A stretch of 18,257 nt of DNA from Spirochaetia bacterium (GTDB lineage: Bacteria > Spirochaetota > Spirochaetia > Sphaerochaetales > Sphaerochaetaceae): assembly GCA_900769955.1 (NCBI GenBank), contig CAAGIP010000130.1, forward strand, positions 1 to 18,257. The letters run 5' to 3'. Positions within the stretch are counted from its first letter, which is position 1, and each line of letters opens with the position of its first letter. Positions 14,328-18,257 of this stretch are shown here, piece after piece. Both the position numbers and the translations under genes were made by a program. Under the pieces are notes generated by a model. The model worked only from the letters and a program-made list of their open reading frames with translations, was not told the origin of the DNA and did not search any database.

Positions 14328-15577
14328 GTGAGAAGAAGCTCCCCCTTTCAGACGGTGAGTTCCTTTCCCTTATAAAGGATATTCCCACACCTTTCCATCT
14401 CTACGATGAGAAGGCATTCACGGAAAATGCTAAGGCATTTTACGATGCATTTTCCTGGGCTCCCGGATTTACCAACTTCTTTGCAGTGAAGGCATGCCCC
14501 AATCCCGCAATCATGAAGCGCCTTGCTGCCCTCGGCTTCGGGGCTGACTGTTCATCGCTTCCCGAGCTCCTGCTCAGTAAGGCCAGCGGCATTCCGGGCG
14601 GGAAAATCATTTTCACAAGCAATGACACTCCTTCTGAGGAGTTCCGCGTCGCATATGAAATGGGTGCGATCATCAACCTTGATGACATCACCCACATTGA
14701 CTACCTTCATAAGGCGCTTGACGGTGCATTCCCCGAGCTCATCTGCTTCCGCTACAACCCCGGTCCGGACAGAACGGGAAATGCCATCATCGGCAACCCC
14801 GTTGAGGCAAAGTACGGTGTCACAAAGGATCAGCTCATCGATTGCTACAGAAGGGCACGGGAGCTTGGAGCGAAGAGGTTCGGCCTTCATACGATGGTTG
14901 CCTCAAACGAGCTCAATGCCGAATACATCGTTGAGACAGCGCGCATGCTCTTCACGCTTGTTAAGAAGATTAAGGATGAACTGGACATAGACATCGAGTT
15001 TGTCGATATGGGAGGCGGTGTAGGCATTCCGTACAGGCCTGAGGATGAAGGAATTGATCTTTACGCACTTTCTGCAGAGATAAAGAAGCTCTATGAGGAG
15101 TACGGCATGAGTTTACGCCTCACCTTCGAGTGCGGCAGGATGATCATGGGGCCCTATGGCTATCTCGTCACCAAGGCACTCCATGTCACGAAGAAGTACA
15201 AGGACTATGTCGGTGTCGATGCATGCATGGCCGATCTGATGCGCCCTGCACTCTACGGCTCATATCATCACATTTCAGTGCCCGGAAAGAGCGCTCTTCC
15301 CCTGGATCACGTCTATGACGTCACGGGATCTCTTTGCGAGAACAACGATAAGTTCGCAATTGACAGAAAGCTTCCCGAGATTGCGGAAGGGGATACTCTC
15401 GTGATCCATGACACGGGAGCACATGGCTACTCAATGGGCTTCAACTACAATGCAAAGCTCCGCCATGCAGAGTACCTCCTTACGACGGAGGGGAGCCTGA
15501 AGCTCATCAGAAGGGCAGAAACATACGATGACTATGTGAAGACCCTCAGGTTCGAGGGAGCGGAAGTTGAAGTCTGA
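14324..15577 (+). CDS. lysA: Diaminopimelate decarboxylase (divergent LysA)
   Basis: A 417-residue fold-type III PLP decarboxylase, expected to convert meso-diaminopimelate to L-lysine. PLP Lys56 lies in FFAVKACPNP; the glycine loop is DMGGGVGIPY; the phosphate/substrate region is FECGRMIMGPYGYL; and the second-subunit Cys338-Glu339 pair is in GSLCENNDKFA. Some blocks differ from textbook LysA: GFGADCSSLPEL where GxGxDVVSGGEL is common, and CENNDKFA where CESGDxxA is common. This is a distinct LysA branch, and activity on another basic amino acid is conceivable, but the operon supports lysine synthesis. An AGGAGGG site precedes the ATG, which overlaps dapL by 4 bp. The next gene overlaps its end by 11 bp. 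Confidence 0.88.
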   Translation: MSEKKLPLSDGEFLSLIKDIPTPFHLYDEKAFTENAKAFYDAFSWAPGFTNFFAVKACPNPAIMKRLAALGFGADCSSLPELLLSKASGIPGGKIIFTSNDTPSEEFRVAYEMGAIINLDDITHIDYLHKALDGAFPELICFRYNPGPDRTGNAIIGNPVEAKYGVTKDQLIDCYRRARELGAKRFGLHTMVASNELNAEYIVETARMLFTLVKKIKDELDIDIEFVDMGGGVGIPYRPEDEGIDLYALSAEIKKLYEEYGMSLRLTFECGRMIMGPYGYLVTKALHVTKKYKDYVGVDACMADLMRPALYGSYHHISVPGKSALPLDHVYDVTGSLCENNDKFAIDRKLPEIAEGDTLVIHDTGAHGYSMGFNYNAKLRHAEYLLTTEGSLKLIRRAETYDDYVKTLRFEGAEVEV

Positions 15578-15962
15578 GTATAACGTAAGGGTCTATTTTT
15601 CCGATACCGATGCGGGCGGCATCGTATACCATGCCAGATATCTGGACTTCGCCGAGCATGCCAGGACGGAGGCCCTGAGAAGCGTTTATTCAAAAGGTCA
15701 GAGTGAACTTCTCTCCTCCAATCTCGGCTTCGTCGTGAAGAGCATAAACATCTCCTACGAGAAGCCGGGCTTTCTGGATGATCTTCTGACCGTGGAAACC
15801 TCAGTGAAGGAAGCAAAGCGCTTTTCCGCACTTTTTCTTCAGGAAGTGAAGAGAGGGGATGACACACTTGCCATCCTGGAAGTTAAGGTTGCCGCGATCG
15901 ATCTGGAGAAAAAACGTCCCGTCCCGATCCCGGAGGAAATCATCTCAGATCTCAGTCCCTGA
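15567..15962 (+). CDS. Acyl-CoA thioesterase, YbgC/FadM (hot-dog fold) family
   Basis: A 131-residue single hot-dog domain. The signature YFSDTDAGGIVYHARYLDF near the N-terminus matches YbgC-type thioesterases; Asp15 corresponds to the catalytic Asp and His22 to the conserved His. Family members hydrolyse short-chain acyl-CoA or acyl-ACP, and E. coli YbgC is linked to the Tol-Pal cell-envelope system. The start is TTG at 15567 with GGGAG upstream, inside the end of lysA. No ATG fits ahead of the signature. No functional link to lysine synthesis is evident, so it is probably carried in the operon by proximity. Its last 11 bp overlap the end of the convergent umuC gene. Confidence 0.88.
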   Translation: MKSEYNVRVYFSDTDAGGIVYHARYLDFAEHARTEALRSVYSKGQSELLSSNLGFVVKSINISYEKPGFLDDLLTVETSVKEAKRFSALFLQEVKRGDDTLAILEVKVAAIDLEKKRPVPIPEEIISDLSP

Positions 15963-17175
15963 CGATTGGGAGATCTGAAAAACGTGTAGTGTAAGCAGGG
16001 CTTTTCAGCTCTGCTTTTGTCATTCCCGCCTTTGTCAGGGATTCTGTCCTTAGTGTTGTCAGCGTGCACCTGCCGTATCTTCGGTTTGTTTCCGCAACCA
16101 CGGAGGAAAGCTTCTGCTGTTTTTCATCCTGCACTTTATCATCATAAAAGAGGTCATACTGCCGCTCTCCCTTGCTGCTGATGTCCAGTGCGAACACACG
16201 CGACCCCTTATATGAGCCTTCCCTCCAGCATGAGCGGAGTGCCGTTTCCGCTGCCTTTGCAAAGACGGGAAGGTAATTTGTAGGATGGAGCAGACGAACG
16301 CTTGCAAATGGACTGTAGAAGTCGGCCCTGAAGCGTGACGTGAAGATGGAGACTGCGATTCGTCCTGCTTCCAGGCCCTTTGCTTCCAGCTTTTCCGAAA
16401 GTGTCTGGCAGTGACAGATCAGGGTTCTTAAAAGCCTGTCATAGTCCGTTATCGGCTCAGAGAACGTGATGCCCGATGCGAAAGATGCGTTTCTCACACT
16501 CTCAGTGTGAGCATTCTCTCCCCTCAGCTCCAGCGCGGTCCTGAGCCCGGTGACGGTGAATTCCTTCAGGATTCTGTCATCATCGAGATCACGGAAGGCC
16601 GCTGCAGTGTATACACCCTTTCTCTTCAGCTTCTCGGCGCTCCTCCATCCTATTCCCCACACATCCTCCACAGGAGTATTCTTAAGCACCTCGTCTTCAT
16701 CTTCCTCATTCAGGGTGAATGCACCGTCAGGGAGCTTCTTTGCCACATGGTTTGCAACCTTGGCAAGCGTCATCGTGCGTCCGAGTCCCACTGATACGGG
16801 GATCCCGCTTTCACGTGTCACCTCATACCTTACTTCTGCAGGTGCTGCCGTTCCGGGAGTGAAGAACGCTTCATCGATGGAGTAGGGCATTACCTCTGCG
16901 GTCTTTTGTGAAAGCAGTGCCATGACGCGGTCGGAAAGGGATGCGTACAGCGTGTAGTTTGACGAGAATGCGACAATGCCCTTACGAAGGGCCAGATCCT
17001 TAACTTCAAACCAGTTGTCACCGCGTTTTATTCCTTTGTCCTTTGCTTCCCTGTTTGCAGTGACAATGCACCCATCATTGTTTGAGAGCACGACAATTCC
17101 CTTTCCCTTAAGATCGGGGCGGAAGAGTGCCTCACAGGAAGCATAGAAGCTGTTGCAGTCACAGAGCCCGATCAC
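15952..17175 (-). CDS. umuC: UmuC, Y-family DNA polymerase V catalytic subunit
   Basis: UmuC with cleaved UmuD forms a translesion polymerase that copies damaged DNA with low fidelity. The 407-residue protein matches E. coli UmuC position for position at the active site: Asp6 in LCDCNSFYASCE and Asp101-Glu102 in YSIDEAF. SNNDGCIVTAN, the helix-hairpin region DVWGIGWRSAEKL, and the little-finger domain follow. QYDLF (339-343) near the end fits the beta-clamp-binding pattern QxxLF. The start is GTG at 17175, overlapping the umuD stop by 3 bases, with GAGGAAG just upstream. The 3' end overlaps the convergent thioesterase gene by 11 bp. All key residues are present, so it should be active. Confidence 0.95.
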   Translation of the reverse strand: MIGLCDCNSFYASCEALFRPDLKGKGIVVLSNNDGCIVTANREAKDKGIKRGDNWFEVKDLALRKGIVAFSSNYTLYASLSDRVMALLSQKTAEVMPYSIDEAFFTPGTAAPAEVRYEVTRESGIPVSVGLGRTMTLAKVANHVAKKLPDGAFTLNEEDEDEVLKNTPVEDVWGIGWRSAEKLKRKGVYTAAAFRDLDDDRILKEFTVTGLRTALELRGENAHTESVRNASFASGITFSEPITDYDRLLRTLICHCQTLSEKLEAKGLEAGRIAVSIFTSRFRADFYSPFASVRLLHPTNYLPVFAKAAETALRSCWREGSYKGSRVFALDISSKGERQYDLFYDDKVQDEKQQKLSSVVAETNRRYGRCTLTTLRTESLTKAGMTKAELKSPAYTTRFSDLPIVRD

Positions 17176-17546
17176 AGCTTCCTCACAACTGCAGTAACGA
17201 CACCGAATATCACAAGTTCTTCCCCTTCTGCAGGAACTATGTCGGGAAAGTCAGGGTTTTCCGGGTGGAGCATGACCCTGGGGTGGGTTAAAAGCCGCTT
17301 CAGCGTGAATGATCCGTTTACGGAAGCCACCACGATCGCACCATGGGAGGGCTGTTTTGCCCTGTCAACCACAATGATGTCCTCAGGGAAAATGCCTGCA
17401 CCTGTCATCGATACCCCTCTGGCACGCAGTGCATATACACTTGGACGTCTCACGTCCAGATATTCATTGAAATCGAGACTGTCTTCCTTATAGTCCGCGG
17501 CAGGAGAGGGAAAGCCGCATATTATAACCGGAACTTCGCTTAACAT
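17172..17546 (-). CDS. umuD: UmuD, self-cleaving S24-family subunit of DNA polymerase V
   Basis: A 124-residue S24 peptidase-like protein. The cleavage site Cys10-Gly11 in CGFPSPAADY is nearly identical to that of E. coli UmuD (Cys24-Gly25). The catalytic pair is Ser46 (RGVSMTGAGI) and Lys83 (SFTLKRLL). All spacings equal E. coli minus 14, so only the N-terminal arm is shorter. RecA-filament-stimulated self-cleavage gives UmuD', which joins UmuC. There is no DNA-binding domain, so it is UmuD rather than LexA. GGAGG lies upstream of the ATG at 17546. It starts a two-gene umuDC operon. Confidence 0.95.
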   Translation of the reverse strand: MLSEVPVIICGFPSPAADYKEDSLDFNEYLDVRRPSVYALRARGVSMTGAGIFPEDIIVVDRAKQPSHGAIVVASVNGSFTLKRLLTHPRVMLHPENPDFPDIVPAEGEELVIFGVVTAVVRKL

Positions 17547-17569
17547 AACATCCTCCGCTTTCAGATGTT

Positions 17570-17594
17570 ACCACCAAAGAAGATCGTGTTAAAG
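17570..17594. repeat. Imperfect dyad in the umuD leader, possible operator
   Basis: TTACCAC and GTGTTAA form a dyad with one mismatch around an 11-nt centre, between the candidate -10 and the umuD ribosome binding site. umuDC operons are usually damage-induced, so an operator here would be expected, but this dyad matches no LexA box that I know. It occurs only once in the region, so the call is weak. Confidence 0.22.
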
Positions 17595-17608
17595 AAAAAG
17601 CGGTATTT

Positions 17609-17637
17609 ATTCTAAATAGTAAATTTATATGTATTAA
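17609..17637 (-). promoter_or_regulatory. Candidate umuDC promoter
   Basis: On the minus strand TTAATA (17637-17632), a 17-nt spacer and TAGAAT (17614-17609), about 60 nt before the umuD ATG. The region is very A/T-rich, so other hexamer pairs are possible. Confidence 0.35.
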
Positions 17638-17643
17638 GGATAT

Positions 17644-17677
17644 AAATAAAACAGACCCTGAAAAATCATTCAGGGTC
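17644..17677 (-). terminator. Intrinsic terminator of the outer-membrane protein gene
   Basis: GACCCTGAA and TTCAGGGTC form a perfect 9-bp stem around a 6-nt loop (17654-17677). On the minus strand it is followed by TGTTTTATTT. It starts 19 bp beyond the stop codon at 17697 and separates that gene from umuDC. Confidence 0.8.
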
Positions 17678-17696
17678 CGTTCTTACGTAAGCTTTT

Positions 17697-18257
17697 TCAG
17701 AAGGTGTATCCTGCTTTTACGGTTATCTGGAAGTCGCTGTGCGTTCCTCCGTCAGAGCGGTTTTTCGCATTTGTGACGGTTATTTCGCGAATTGATGCGT
17801 CAAGTCTCATGTGCTCCGATATCTGATATCCACCCTGAAGGGTAAAGATGAAGAAGTGCGATACCGCATCCCTTGTATCAGTACCTTTAAGATATGACTC
17901 ACCCGGATTGGATGATGGTGCCCTGTAAATGTCACCTGTCTTCCATCTGGTGTATTTGTCCTTCACTCCGTCCGCAAGGTATGTGAAGTCGAGTGTAATG
18001 TCATAACCGGCCTTCGCCCTGAAGGATGTGTTCCAGTTCAGTGCTATTTTGTCATTGCCATAGCGGTAACCCATGTACATGAGCTCATAGTTTGCCAGAT
18101 GAATGTCGGTGGAAGGACTGTTTATGAAGTCAGGGAACGCCACTATCACATTGATGCCGTAACCGTCACTGTTTCTTGATCCGTCATCCCTGATGTAGAG
18201 ATAGGGATCGGTATACACACCCTCGATGGATGACTTAAGTACTCCTTTTTCCATTAC
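17697..18257 (-). CDS. Outer-membrane beta-barrel protein, C-terminal part
   Basis: The frame continues past the right edge, so the N-terminus is missing; the Met at 18254 is preceded by an in-frame Val codon and is probably internal. At least 186 residues are visible. They alternate polar and hydrophobic residues in short strands (FFIFTLQGGYQI, MRLDASIREITV, DFQITVKAGYTF), with aromatic girdle residues and Gly/Asp/Asn-rich turns, and end in Phe. A C-terminal Phe on the last strand is the usual signal recognised by the BAM machinery. I see no catalytic motif and do not recognise the family; a porin-like or surface protein is likely. A good terminator follows. Confidence 0.7.
   Translation of the reverse strand, partial: VMEKGVLKSSIEGVYTDPYLYIRDDGSRNSDGYGINVIVAFPDFINSPSTDIHLANYELMYMGYRYGNDKIALNWNTSFRAKAGYDITLDFTYLADGVKDKYTRWKTGDIYRAPSSNPGESYLKGTDTRDAVSHFFIFTLQGGYQISEHMRLDASIREITVTNAKNRSDGGTHSDFQITVKAGYTF

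Noticed and set aside
17172..17546. umuD read as a LexA repressor
   Set aside because: There is no N-terminal winged-helix domain, and the cleavage site is the Cys-Gly type of UmuD, not the Ala-Gly of LexA.

Overview
The window reads as an ordinary bacterial chromosome segment with short intergenic gaps, mostly compact operons and one insertion-sequence remnant at the left edge. A spirochaete of the Treponema/Sphaerochaeta type is my best guess, with modest confidence. It rests on RarA fused to a second domain, an Amt-PII fusion, the DapL (aminotransferase) variant of the lysine/DAP pathway, a lipoprotein, and an outer-membrane barrel ending in Phe. No rRNA, tRNA or CRISPR array was seen.

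Layout. 1-358: C-terminal part of an IS200/IS605 TnpB whose last codons look frame-shifted. It ends 1 bp from the stop of the convergent rarA gene. 360-3261 (minus): a lipoprotein of unknown function overlapping the start of rarA, which carries a degenerate methyltransferase-like C-terminal domain. 3351-4710 (plus): a Bax-inhibitor-1 membrane protein overlapped by an RluA-type pseudouridine synthase. 4711-4970: a 260-bp regulatory region with a promoter and a leader holding two terminator hairpins, the second mutually exclusive with a small hexaloop hairpin. 4971-6650: ammonium transporter with a fused PII domain. 6687-8987 (minus): a small ferredoxin, a strong terminator, a small membrane protein, then xseA and xseB (exonuclease VII). 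9123-11354 (plus): topoisomerase III. 11424-15962 (plus): dapB-dapA-dapL-lysA-ybgC, tightly packed and probably one operon. 15952-17546 (minus): umuD-umuC, an error-prone polymerase cassette. 17697-18257 (minus): the 3' part of an outer-membrane beta-barrel gene.

How the genes work together. The dap operon takes aspartate semialdehyde and pyruvate to LL-diaminopimelate by the aminotransferase shortcut and decarboxylates DAP to lysine. The epimerase DapF that would normally sit between these steps is not here. Several genes (rarA, xseAB, topB, umuDC) concern DNA repair and replication restart, but they form separate transcription units.

The two most interesting signals are regulatory. One is the amt leader, which looks like a transcription-attenuation switch whose antiterminator loop fits the A1/G4 rule for ANTAR-protein targets. 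The other is a recurrent arrangement in which a -10 box lies 6-9 nt from the start codon of genes lacking a Shine-Dalgarno sequence (lipoprotein gene, xseA, topB, dapB), which predicts leaderless mRNAs.
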